Source of the DNA: Bacteroidota bacterium
GTDB lineage: Bacteria > Bacteroidota > Bacteroidia > Chitinophagales > Chitinophagaceae
Assembly: GCA_018266575.1 (NCBI GenBank)
Contig: JAFEAE010000027.1
Coordinates: 1 to 64,000 of the forward strand
Reading direction: 5' to 3'
Length of the DNA: 64,000 nt
Shown one piece after another: positions 17,513 through 25,241 of this stretch; position 1 is the stretch's first letter; the number at the start of each line of letters is the position of its first letter. Under the pieces are notes generated by a model. The model ran no database searches, was not told where the DNA came from, and saw only the letters and a list, made by a program, of their open reading frames with translations. Position numbers and translations under genes: made by a program.

Positions 17513-18145
17513 TTATGGCAGCACTAAATAATGCTGCCCTTCGCTATAGTCTTTTTCCAATGCATCCAATATGGCCTGCAAATGCTTTTCATTTCCTAAA
17601 AAATCTGCATTTTCTGCATCTACAAAAAGTGTTTTGATATTATGTTGTTTGATGTAGTTGGTATATGTCTGCTGAATATTGAAGAGATATTCATCCGGTA
17701 TCGATTGTTCGTAATGCCTGTTACGTTTACGGATATTTTTTTGTAATTTTTGTACGGGTGCATGCAGGTAAATCAAAATGTCAGGTTGGATCAGTTGTTG
17801 GTTGATAATGTCAAACAATTTCTGGTACAAACGAAATTCCTCTTCCTTCAGATTCACTTTCGCAAACAATAAACATTTTGTAAACAGGTAATCTGAGATG
17901 GTAAAATTCTGAAAGAGGTCTTTGGTATGGATCAGTTCCTTTAATTGTTTATAGCGTTCTGCCATAAAAAATAATTCCAGCGGAAATGCATACTGGTCAG
18001 GGTTTTCATAGAATTTGGGAAGAAAGGGGTTGTCGGCAAATTGCTCCAGTATCAAACGTGCATTAAAATGTCTTGCCAGCAAATGAGCAAGCGTTGTTTT
18101 GCCGGCGCCAATATTTCCTTCTATGGTGATGAAATGATAGTTCAT
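17513..18145 (-). CDS. Deoxynucleoside kinase
   Basis: This 210-residue cytoplasmic enzyme has the P-loop GNIGAGKTT (Lys16), the lid/substrate regions EQFADNPFLPKFY and DYLFTKCLLFAKVNL, and the RNRHYEQSIPDEYLFNIQQTY segment. These are hallmarks of the dNK/dGK family that phosphorylates deoxyribonucleosides with ATP for salvage. Length is typical. It lies between folK (upstream, same strand, separated by a repeat) and the MFS gene. The precise deoxynucleoside preference is not readable. Confidence 0.93.
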   Translation of the reverse strand: MNYHFITIEGNIGAGKTTLAHLLARHFNARLILEQFADNPFLPKFYENPDQYAFPLELFFMAERYKQLKELIHTKDLFQNFTISDYLFTKCLLFAKVNLKEEEFRLYQKLFDIINQQLIQPDILIYLHAPVQKLQKNIRKRNRHYEQSIPDEYLFNIQQTYTNYIKQHNIKTLFVDAENADFLGNEKHLQAILDALEKDYSEGQHYLVLP

Positions 18146-18226
18146 GTGAGTGGTCAGTGGTCAGTGGTCAGTCGTCAGTAGAGGTTAAAAACTTACCACT
18201 TACAACTTATCACTTACCACTTTATA
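18146..18226. repeat. Type B palindromic repeat between folK and the kinase gene
   Basis: Left words GTGAGTGGTCAGTGGTCAGTG and GTCGTCAG face right words CTTACCACTTACAACTTATC and ACTTACCACTT. It occupies the leader region of the deoxynucleoside kinase gene on the minus strand. Confidence 0.7.
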
Positions 18227-18258
18227 GGCAAAGAAATATGAAATGCATCAAACTCTTT

Positions 18259-18738
18259 TCAGATTTTTTTCACATCTAATTTGTCAACACATTCTTCTAA
18301 AAGTGTGTGAATATTTTTTTGGAGAACAGGATGTACAAAATTACCTGCAATTTCATTTAATGGCTCAAGCACAAACCTCCTGTACTGAATTTGCGGATGA
18401 GGGATTATTAATGCTTGTTCATGCACAATATCATCATTAAAAAAAAGTATATCAATATCAATAAACCTCGGTCCGTATTTCTCTTCACGTACACGCCCCA
18501 TTCTTTCTTCAATATTCAAAATTGTTTTCATCAGTGCAAGCGCCGGTAAAGATGTTTCAACCAATAAAACCTGGTTCAAAAAATCATCCTGGTCGGTTTT
18601 TCCCCAGGCAGCCGTTTCGTACAATGAAGATTCCTGCAAAATTTTGCCGCAATACAAGCCGATCTCGTTTTTTGCATGCTGCAAAAATCCGCGCCGGTCG
18701 CCTTTGTTGCCTCCTGTCAATAAAAATGTTTTATTCAT
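18259..18738 (-). CDS. folK: 2-amino-4-hydroxy-6-hydroxymethyldihydropteridine pyrophosphokinase
   Basis: This 159-residue cytoplasmic enzyme transfers pyrophosphate from ATP to hydroxymethyl-dihydropterin in folate synthesis. It shows the family pattern: TGGNKGDRRGFL at the N-terminus, SSLYETAAWG, FLNQVLLVET, EERMGRVREEKYGPRFIDIDIL with the Mg-binding aspartates, and IPHPQIQYRRFVLEPL. Length is typical. It is divergent from sppA. Confidence 0.95.
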   Translation of the reverse strand: MNKTFLLTGGNKGDRRGFLQHAKNEIGLYCGKILQESSLYETAAWGKTDQDDFLNQVLLVETSLPALALMKTILNIEERMGRVREEKYGPRFIDIDILFFNDDIVHEQALIIPHPQIQYRRFVLEPLNEIAGNFVHPVLQKNIHTLLEECVDKLDVKKI

Positions 18739-18801
18739 ACATTATGTACTTTCGGGCGGGCAAATATCTTTATTTTTGGGGTTAGCTAAAAAATAAGCTT
18801 C

Positions 18802-20568
18802 ATGGGTAGTTTTTTCCGTTCATTTTTCGCAACGATTTTGGCGTTGCTCGTTTTCTCTGGAATCTGTATCATTATACTTTTTGTTATTGCTAGTGGTATT
18901 ATTAACGGCATCACTTCTTCCCGAAAAGCAGAAGTGGGGGCAAAAGCAATTCTTGTGCTCGACCTTAACCAGGCTTTTCACGAACAAAAACAGGATAATT
19001 TTTTAGCAAGTATCGGAAGCGACGATGAATACGATGTTCCGGGTTTGTATGATGTGGTAAGGCTGATCCATCATGCAAAAACGGATTCGGCAGTGAAGGG
19101 CATTTATATCAAGAGCAATCATAACAGCAACGGTTTTGCAAGTAGTGAGGAAATACGGAATGCATTGCTGGATTTTAAAAGCAGTGGAAAATTTATTTAT
19201 GCTTACGGAGATGTAATTGAGCAGAAATCATATTATGTGGCAAATGTAGCGGATAAAATTTATTGCAATCCCAAAGGAGGTGTTGACTGGAAGGGGTTTG
19301 CTGCTGAGATCACTTTTTTGAAGGGAACCTTGCAAAAATTAGAAATTGAACCGCAGATTTTTTATGCAGGAAAATTTAAGAGTGCTACCGAGCCTTTGCG
19401 TGAAGAAAAAATGACTGATGCCAACCGATTGCAAACCGCTGAATTTTTAAACGCTTTATATAATCGGTTGCTTTATTCTACTTCGGAAGAAAGAAATATT
19501 GATACAACAACGCTCCGGAAAATGGTGAACGAACATTTGGTGCAATTTGCAGCGGATGCTGAGAAATATAAATTAGTGGATGGATTGAAATACGATGATG
19601 AAGTAAAATCAGAATTGAAAGAAAAACTGGGCATAGGCAAATATGATAAGATCAATTTTATTCATATTGAAAAATATGCAGACGCAGTAAATTATAAACA
19701 ATCCGGCTCAGATAGAATTGCATTGATCTATGCAGAAGGGGATATTGTGGATGGAAAAGGAAAGCAGGACCAGATTGGCGGCGATACCTATCGTTCGTTA
19801 ATAAGAAAAGCGAGATTGGATAAAGATATTAAAGCAATTGTGATCCGCGTTAATTCCGGCGGCGGAAGTTCCCTGGCGAGCGAGAATATGTGGCGGGAAA
19901 TTACTATTGCACGGGAAGAAAAACCTGTTATAATTAGTTTTGGCGATGTTGCTGCCTCAGGCGGTTATTATATGTCGTGCAATGCCGATAGTATTTTTGC
20001 AGAACCAAGCACTCTTACGGGTTCAATAGGTGTATTTACTATTCTGATGAATATGCAGAAATTTTTTAAAGACAAGATCGGTGTAACATTTGATGGCGTA
20101 AAAACTGCGCCGGATGCAGATGCGCTTTCTGTCAGCAAACCACTTACCGAAATGCAGAAAAGATATTTTCAAACAGAGATCGATAGTATTTATCACGATT
20201 TTAAATCACGGGTGGCAGATGGACGAAAAAAAGATATCAATTATGTGGATAGCATTGCTCAAGGACGTGTTTGGGTTGGAGATAAAGCTTTGTCACTTGG
20301 TTTGGTTGACAGGATAGGAGGATTGCAGGATGCAGTGAATTGTGCAGCCAGGATGGCGAAGATTTCTGATTATAGTGTGAAAGAATTTCCTGAGCCAAGA
20401 GGGCTTTTTGATCAGTTATTTGGTAACTACAAAAATACGATTCATGTAAAAGCCATGAAAGAAGAGTTAGGTGAAGATGGTTATAAAACTTATTCCACTA
20501 TAACAAAATTACGATCGCTGATTGGGACCACGCAGGCAAGAATCCCGTATGATATAACGATCGAATGA
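18802..20568 (+). CDS. sppA: Signal peptide peptidase SppA, 67 kDa type
   Basis: This 588-residue protein has one N-terminal membrane segment (about 9-33) and two ClpP-like domains, as in the long E. coli SppA. The catalytic Lys193 is in GKFKSATEPLRE in the first domain and the Ser nucleophile Ser386 is in DVAASGGYYMS in the second. It cleaves leftover signal peptides at the outer face of the inner membrane. The start at 18802 gives the membrane anchor. TATTTTTG at 18771-18778 resembles a -7 box, though I see no good -33 partner. Confidence 0.95.
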   Translation: MGSFFRSFFATILALLVFSGICIIILFVIASGIINGITSSRKAEVGAKAILVLDLNQAFHEQKQDNFLASIGSDDEYDVPGLYDVVRLIHHAKTDSAVKGIYIKSNHNSNGFASSEEIRNALLDFKSSGKFIYAYGDVIEQKSYYVANVADKIYCNPKGGVDWKGFAAEITFLKGTLQKLEIEPQIFYAGKFKSATEPLREEKMTDANRLQTAEFLNALYNRLLYSTSEERNIDTTTLRKMVNEHLVQFAADAEKYKLVDGLKYDDEVKSELKEKLGIGKYDKINFIHIEKYADAVNYKQSGSDRIALIYAEGDIVDGKGKQDQIGGDTYRSLIRKARLDKDIKAIVIRVNSGGGSSLASENMWREITIAREEKPVIISFGDVAASGGYYMSCNADSIFAEPSTLTGSIGVFTILMNMQKFFKDKIGVTFDGVKTAPDADALSVSKPLTEMQKRYFQTEIDSIYHDFKSRVADGRKKDINYVDSIAQGRVWVGDKALSLGLVDRIGGLQDAVNCAARMAKISDYSVKEFPEPRGLFDQLFGNYKNTIHVKAMKEELGEDGYKTYSTITKLRSLIGTTQARIPYDITIE

Positions 20569-20626
20569 TTCAAAAATTTTTTGAGCAGAGAGAAAAATCT
20601 CAAATCAAAAATTTCAAATTAAAAAG

Positions 20627-21733
20627 ATGTCCCAGCAATATAGTCAGTTCAAAGCGATGATGGCAATAACGAAAGGAAGCCTCAGGGCAATCTTTAGAAG
20701 CCCATCAGCAGTTGTTTTCAGTTTTGGGTTTCCGTTGATTTTTATTTTGGTATTTGGTTTTATTGGTGGTGGCGGCACATTGGTGAAAGTGGCGCTAAAA
20801 AATGCCACTGATTCCAATAATTATGTGATCAAAGCGCTTAATCATTCTCCTGTAATAAAGTTCATTGATGGTTCCGATTCTGTAAAAATCAGGAAAGACC
20901 TGGAAAAAGGAAGATTGACAGCGGAATTGTCTTTAGATTCCTCAGTTTCACCAGCGGGATTTACTCAGTATATTATCCATACAAAAACATCTTCGGCAAG
21001 CGGCGATACATATCCTATCTTAAAAATGGCGCTTGCACAAACGATACAAACGATAGAATCAAAACGGATTCCCGAGCAATACCGTTTGATTTCCATCGAT
21101 GAATTACCGGTTATGCAAGGGCGTGAGTATACAATGATAGATTTTATTTTGCCCGGGATGCTCGGATTTTCTTTGTTAAGTGCAGGATTGTTTGGCGTAG
21201 CATTCTTGTTTTTTAACTTACGACAGACATTAGTGTTGAAGCGGTTTTATGCAACACCGATCAGCAGAAAATATATTGTGCTTGGTGAAGGTTTCAGTCG
21301 TGTGTTATTTCAATTACTTACTGCAGTTGTTATAATTTTGATCGGTCATTACGTTTTTAAGTTTACGTTGGTACACGGGTTGCAAACGTTTCTGGAAATG
21401 ATGGTACTGAGTTTTCTCGGGCTGATCGTTTTTATGGGTTTTGGATTTATCATCAGCAGTGTTGCAAAAAATGAAAGCTCTATTCCACCGTTTGCAAACC
21501 TGATCACTATGCCGCAATTTTTACTGGGTGGTACCTTTTTTTCAACCGCCGCTTTTCCGACCTGGCTGCAAAAAGTTTGTGAAATATTGCCGCTAAAACA
21601 ACTCAATGATGCTATGCGCAATGTAGCATTTGAAGGCGCTCATTTATATGATTGCGGGAAGCAACTTGGCATACTTGCTCTTTGGGGGATCGTTGTGTAT
21701 GCCGTTGCGATAAAGGTGTTTAAATGGGAATGA
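20627..21733 (+). CDS. ABC-2 type transporter permease
   Basis: This 368-residue protein has an N-terminal membrane segment (about 26-46) followed by an extracytoplasmic domain (50-165) and then five C-terminal membrane helices. LRQTLVLKRFYATPISRKYIVLGE and the run LPGMLGFSLLSAGLFGVAFLF fit the ABC-2 permease (DrrB/NatB-like) family. It needs an ATPase partner, but none is encoded next to it. It follows sppA after 58 bases and may share its transcript. The exported substrate is unknown. Confidence 0.88.
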   Translation: MSQQYSQFKAMMAITKGSLRAIFRSPSAVVFSFGFPLIFILVFGFIGGGGTLVKVALKNATDSNNYVIKALNHSPVIKFIDGSDSVKIRKDLEKGRLTAELSLDSSVSPAGFTQYIIHTKTSSASGDTYPILKMALAQTIQTIESKRIPEQYRLISIDELPVMQGREYTMIDFILPGMLGFSLLSAGLFGVAFLFFNLRQTLVLKRFYATPISRKYIVLGEGFSRVLFQLLTAVVIILIGHYVFKFTLVHGLQTFLEMMVLSFLGLIVFMGFGFIISSVAKNESSIPPFANLITMPQFLLGGTFFSTAAFPTWLQKVCEILPLKQLNDAMRNVAFEGAHLYDCGKQLGILALWGIVVYAVAIKVFKWE

Positions 21734-21734
21734 G

Positions 21735-21838
21735 GAATAATTGAGAATTGATAATTGTGATTGAAGTGAATGGACAATTGATAGTGGATAATTGATAATT
21801 AAGAAAGTCGTCAGTTGTCAGTTTTCAGTTGTCAGTAG
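21735..21838. repeat. Type B repeat, AATTGATAATTG and GTCAGTTTTCAG words
   Basis: Direct words GAGAATTGATAATTG and GGATAATTGATAATTAAG are followed by GTCGTCAGTTGTCAGTTTTCAG. No clear opposite arm is visible here, so it may be a decayed copy. Confidence 0.55.
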
Positions 21839-21884
21839 AGAGATTGTAATTGTGAGAATCAGGTGAATCAGTTAAATCCTATAA

Positions 21885-21972
21885 ATCGTGGTTCAGACAA
21901 TTACTCAATAGAATTGTTGCGGTACAAGAGTGCGATGCAACGATGATGATGAGAGTTGATGTCGCTGGTTAC
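21885..21972. repeat. Type A dispersed repeat
   Basis: Reads AATCGTGGTTCAGACAATTA, CTCAATAGAATTG, GTACAAGAGTGCGATGCAACG and ends GTCGCTGGTTAC. Each block matches the reverse complement of the copy at 47195-47310 with few changes. Confidence 0.75.
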
Positions 21973-22092
21973 AAAAAATAAATGCTAAAATCGGAGAGAG
22001 TAAAAACTAAAGAGTTGAAAATGCCCGAAGCTTACAACTCATAGCTATTTCTCAGAAATCGTACATCGTAAATCTAAAATCGTACATATACA

Positions 22093-22608
22093 TTGCGTTA
22101 TATAAAACTTTTTTTAATCAGCGCTGTTGTTTTATTCCTGGTTGTTGTGTTATTGTCGGGAATACTTCCTTCGCATATACGTATTTCAAGGGCAATAAAT
22201 ATCGGCGCACCAAAACTGCGGGTATATAATACCGTTAGTGATTTTTCGACATGGAGGGATTGGAATGGCTTTGTGAGTAATTCGCCACTGACAAATATTT
22301 CGTTGTCATCACCATCAACAGGAAAAGGCGCTTATCTGAATTCCGGCCAGTTAAAAATCAGCATTGATAAATGTACACCTGATTCAATAACCACAACCTG
22401 GCAACAGGTAAAGGCAAAAAACTTTACGGGCGGTTATAATATGATGCAGCTTGTGCCTGACAGCGTAACCGTGCAATGGTATTTTGATTTTCATTTTTCC
22501 TGGTACCCATGGGAAAAATTTACAAGCCTTGTGTATGACAAACAACTTGGCACGGTAATGGAAGAGTCATTGATGAAACTTAAACAGGTTTCCGAGAATT
22601 CTAAGTAG
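22093..22608 (+). CDS. SRPBCC (START-like) domain protein, membrane-anchored
   Basis: This 171-residue protein has one N-terminal membrane segment (about 4-22) and then a domain with the SRPBCC pattern (INIGAPKLRVYNTVSDFSTWRDWNGF), a helix-grip fold that binds hydrophobic ligands. Family members next to many Bacteroidota genes have no known role. The start codon appears to be TTG at 22093; no ATG is positioned to give the membrane segment. It is followed after 29 bases by a DUF2911 gene, probably in one transcript. Confidence 0.75.
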   Translation: MRYIKLFLISAVVLFLVVVLLSGILPSHIRISRAINIGAPKLRVYNTVSDFSTWRDWNGFVSNSPLTNISLSSPSTGKGAYLNSGQLKISIDKCTPDSITTTWQQVKAKNFTGGYNMMQLVPDSVTVQWYFDFHFSWYPWEKFTSLVYDKQLGTVMEESLMKLKQVSENSK

Positions 22609-22637
22609 CTTTATAATCTCTTTTAAAAATAGCATAT

Positions 22638-23153
22638 ATGAAAAATGTATTATTACTATCCGCCGCGTTTTTTATCAGCTTTATCGCCTGCAGCCAGCAA
22701 GACAAATCAAAACGTCCAAGCCCGCCGGCAACAGCAACAGGCACCACTGCCAGTGGTACAATGATCAAGATCGATTACAGCCAGCCTTCTGTTAAGGGCC
22801 GTACGATCGGAAAAGACCTTGAGCCAATGGCTGGAAAAGTCTGGCGTACCGGCGCTAATGAAGCCACTGTTTTTGAAGTGAACAAAGATGTAAAAGTAGA
22901 GGGGCAATCATTGCCTGCAGGTAAATATGCATTGTTTACTATTGCTAACGGTGATGACTGGACGATAATTTTCAACAAGAAATGGAATCAATGGGGCGCA
23001 TTTGATTACAAAGAAGGAGACGACGCACTTCGTGTAAAAGTAAAATCGAAAAAGGCGCCAAAGTTCGGAGAGAAATTTACTATTGAAGCCGGAAAAGATG
23101 GAAAAGTTTCTTTGTGGTGGGGTGATTATTGGGTTGAGTTTAATGTGAAATAA
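22638..23153 (+). CDS. DUF2911 domain lipoprotein
   Basis: This 171-residue protein has a lipoprotein signal ending FIACS (Cys18) and a DUF2911 domain over the rest: IDYSQPSVKGRTIGKDLEPMAG, VWRTGANEATVFE, LPAGKYALFTI, WTIIFNKKWNQWGAFDY. The family is common in Bacteroidota and of unknown function. It would be anchored in the cell envelope. A strong hairpin terminator follows at once. Confidence 0.9.
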   Translation: MKNVLLLSAAFFISFIACSQQDKSKRPSPPATATGTTASGTMIKIDYSQPSVKGRTIGKDLEPMAGKVWRTGANEATVFEVNKDVKVEGQSLPAGKYALFTIANGDDWTIIFNKKWNQWGAFDYKEGDDALRVKVKSKKAPKFGEKFTIEAGKDGKVSLWWGDYWVEFNVK

Positions 23154-23175
23154 ATATTTTTTTGAAATATTATGT

Positions 23176-23209
23176 AAGCCTGTTGTTCCTTAAAACGACA
23201 GGCTTTTTT
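23176..23209 (+). terminator. Rho-independent terminator after the DUF2911 gene
   Basis: AAGCCTGTTGT (23176-23186) pairs with ACGACAGGCTT (23195-23205), with one G-T pair, and is followed by TTTTTATTTT. The distance from the stop codon is 22 bases. Confidence 0.85.
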
Positions 23210-23283
23210 ATTTTCTCCTCACACCAATCAATCTTTATGACAAGTGCTATAATTCTTTGCCAGAAAAAGCTTCAAAGGATTGT

Positions 23284-24588
23284 TCATTTTTCATTAGTCA
23301 TAATAATGTCCAACAAAAAACTATATACAGTCGATAACTGGTTGTCCGTAATACAATATGGCGGCAAGATGTAAACTGTATTTCCTAATGGGCGAATGTA
23401 AATTCCTTTTTGCAAAGCTTGCTTTGTAATACTTGCGCTGATTGAATTCAGATAGCTGTCGTTGCCGGAAATAATTTCGAATGCGAGAATGGTGCCGAGG
23501 GAACGAACGTTTTTTATAGTGAGATGTGAGATGTGAGATGTTAGATGTGCAGCGAAATTGTTGTTTTGGTTTTCTATGTTTTTTACCTGGTTAAAACAAT
23601 CTTCTTTTTCAGTCAGGTCGAGGCTTGCAAGTGATGCTGCACATGCAATCGGATTTGCTGTGAAAGAATGTCCGTGAAAAAAAGTTTTTGATTTGTCATC
23701 ACTGATGAATGCATCGAAAATTTTTTGTGAAGCTGCTGTAACTCCAAGCGCCATTGTTCCACCCGTTAATCCTTTGCTGAGACAAATGATATCCGGCTTG
23801 TTCTGCAAATAACCGGAGGCAAAAAATTTACCGGTGCGGTAAAATCCTGTCATCACTTCATCTGCAATGCAAATGATGTTTTTCTTTTTCAATTCATCCA
23901 ACAATTTATCAAGATATTTCGCTTCATACATTAGCATTCCACCTGCAGCCTGTAATAAAGGTTCATAAATAAAACAGGCAATTTCATTTCCGTGAGTATT
24001 TATTATTTTAGTTAACTCTTCGATATTTTCTGCCGAAGGCGTATCGATAAAAACCACTTCAAATAAATATTCATTGAAAGGAAATGTGAATATGCTTCTT
24101 TCGCTCACACTCATGGCTCCGAATGTATCGCCATGATAAGAATTTTTAAATGCCAGTATCTTCTTTCTGACAACCGACAACCGACGACCGACTGCCGCTT
24201 CATTTTTCCAAAACTGTATCGCCATTTTTATTGCAACTTCAACAGCCGTTGAACCGTTATCCGAATAAAATATTTTGGAAAAATTTCCCGGAAGTATATT
24301 TAACAACCGTTCTGCGAGTTGTACGGCAGGTTCGTGTGTAAAGCCCGTGAAAATAACATGCTCTAATTTTTTTGCCTGTTCATATATCTTTTCTGCAATA
24401 TACGGATGCGCATGGCCGTGAATATTTACCCACCAGCTACTGATCGCATCAATATAGCTGTTGCCTTTTTCATCAAATAACAGTGCGCCTTCGGCTTTTG
24501 AAACCGGTATTGGGGGCACCATATTTTTATGTTGTGTGTACGGATGCCAGATAACCTGTTGATCGCGTTGCGTTAATGATAATTCCAT
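23284..24588 (-). CDS. bioA: Adenosylmethionine-8-amino-7-oxononanoate aminotransferase, with two repeat-derived inserts
   Basis: This 434-residue PLP enzyme makes 7,8-diaminopelargonic acid in biotin synthesis. Family marks are VIWHPYTQHKNM, SSWWVNIHGHAHP, YHGDTFGAMSVSERS, IADEVMTGFYRTGKFFA and the PLP Lys in CLSKGLTGG. Two stretches look foreign. AAVGRRLSVVRK (about 132-143) is encoded by type B words at 24166-24196, and AHLTSHISHLT (about 347-357) by a GTGAGAT tandem at 23517-23548. Both keep the frame and lie in surface-loop positions. I chose ATG at 24588 over an in-frame TTG nine bases upstream. No other biotin genes are nearby. Confidence 0.93.
   Translation of the reverse strand: MELSLTQRDQQVIWHPYTQHKNMVPPIPVSKAEGALLFDEKGNSYIDAISSWWVNIHGHAHPYIAEKIYEQAKKLEHVIFTGFTHEPAVQLAERLLNILPGNFSKIFYSDNGSTAVEVAIKMAIQFWKNEAAVGRRLSVVRKKILAFKNSYHGDTFGAMSVSERSIFTFPFNEYLFEVVFIDTPSAENIEELTKIINTHGNEIACFIYEPLLQAAGGMLMYEAKYLDKLLDELKKKNIICIADEVMTGFYRTGKFFASGYLQNKPDIICLSKGLTGGTMALGVTAASQKIFDAFISDDKSKTFFHGHSFTANPIACAASLASLDLTEKEDCFNQVKNIENQNNNFAAHLTSHISHLTIKNVRSLGTILAFEIISGNDSYLNSISASITKQALQKGIYIRPLGNTVYILPPYCITDNQLSTVYSFLLDIIMTNEK
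23517..23548. repeat. Type B tandem GTGAGAT words inside bioA
   Basis: Reads TAGTGAGATGTGAGATGTGAG then ATGTTAGATGTG, close in style to the GTGAGAA tandem at 26704-26780. It is within the bioA reading frame and encodes AHLTSHISHLT on the minus strand. Confidence 0.7.
24166..24196. repeat. Type B GTCGGTTGTCGG repeat arm inside bioA
   Basis: CTGACAACCGACAACCGACG followed by ACCGACTGC matches the right arms of the intergenic repeats at 2805-2866 and 4668-4690. It is in frame in bioA, encoding AVGRRLSVVR on the minus strand. Confidence 0.8.
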
Positions 24589-24593
24589 AAGCC

Positions 24594-24602
24594 GCAAAGT
24601 TA
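24594..24602 (-). promoter_or_regulatory. Candidate -7 promoter box of bioA
   Basis: The minus strand reads TAACTTTGC, a perfect match to the Bacteroidota TAnnTTTGC box, ending five bases before the chosen ATG. If used, the transcript would have almost no leader. I do not see a clear -33 TTG. Confidence 0.4.
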
Positions 24603-24680
24603 AGGGTTAACATCCTGGCAGATAATTAGCAGTGCAACGATTCTAATATTAAACTTGTCAAACTGTTGTAAGAATACGGA

Positions 24681-25241
24681 ATGAGTGATCACCAATTAGT
24701 TGCCGCTTGCTTAAAAGGAGAGCGGACTGCGCAAAAGCAGTTGTACGCACAGCATGCAGAAAAAATGCTGGGGGTATGTTATCGCTATACCAAATCGATG
24801 ACTGATGCGGAAGATGTGTTACAGGAAGGATTTATTAAAGTGTTTAAAAACCTTCACCAGTTTAAGTTTGAAGGCGATATCGGCGCCTGGATCCGCAGGA
24901 TAATGGTTAATACAGCTATTAATTTTTTGAAGAGCAACAGCAAATACCAGGCGGAACTTTCTTTTACAGATACTACACTACACCCGGTATCGAATGATGA
25001 CCCTGAAGTAACGCTTAACACAAAAGACCTTGCACAGTTGATCCGGCAATTGCCCCCGGGATATCAAACCATTTTCAATATGCACGCAGTGGAAGGTTTT
25101 AGCCATGTGGAGATCGGGAAAATGTTAGGAATTAATGAAGGGACATCGCGTTCGCAATATGCAAGGGCCCGTGGATTATTGATCACCTGGATAAAAAGGT
25201 TTTCGGGAGAATCAAAAACAGAAACGTATGCAAGACCCTAA
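24681..25241 (+). CDS. ECF-family RNA polymerase sigma factor
   Basis: This 186-residue protein has sigma region 2 (YAQHAEKMLGVCYRYTKSMTDAEDVLQEGFIKVFKNLHQF) and region 4 (LPPGYQTIFNMHAVEGFSHVEIGKMLGINEGTSRSQYARAR). It directs RNA polymerase to stress- or envelope-related promoters. Its 3' end overlaps the next gene by 14 bases, so the two are translationally coupled. The neighbour has a cytoplasmic N-terminus plus one membrane helix and is the likely anti-sigma partner. Confidence 0.95.
   Translation: MSDHQLVAACLKGERTAQKQLYAQHAEKMLGVCYRYTKSMTDAEDVLQEGFIKVFKNLHQFKFEGDIGAWIRRIMVNTAINFLKSNSKYQAELSFTDTTLHPVSNDDPEVTLNTKDLAQLIRQLPPGYQTIFNMHAVEGFSHVEIGKMLGINEGTSRSQYARARGLLITWIKRFSGESKTETYARP

Larger units (their letters stand above)
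21734..22092. other. 359-base gap filled with repeats
   Basis: In order it holds type B words (TTGAGAATTGATAATTG, GGATAATTGATAATTAAG, GTCGTCAGTTGTCAGTTTTCAG), a type A copy (21885-21972), and then words also found at 40690-40830 (AACTAAAGAGTTGA, CTATTTC, AATCGTACATC). No coding potential is seen. Confidence 0.7.
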
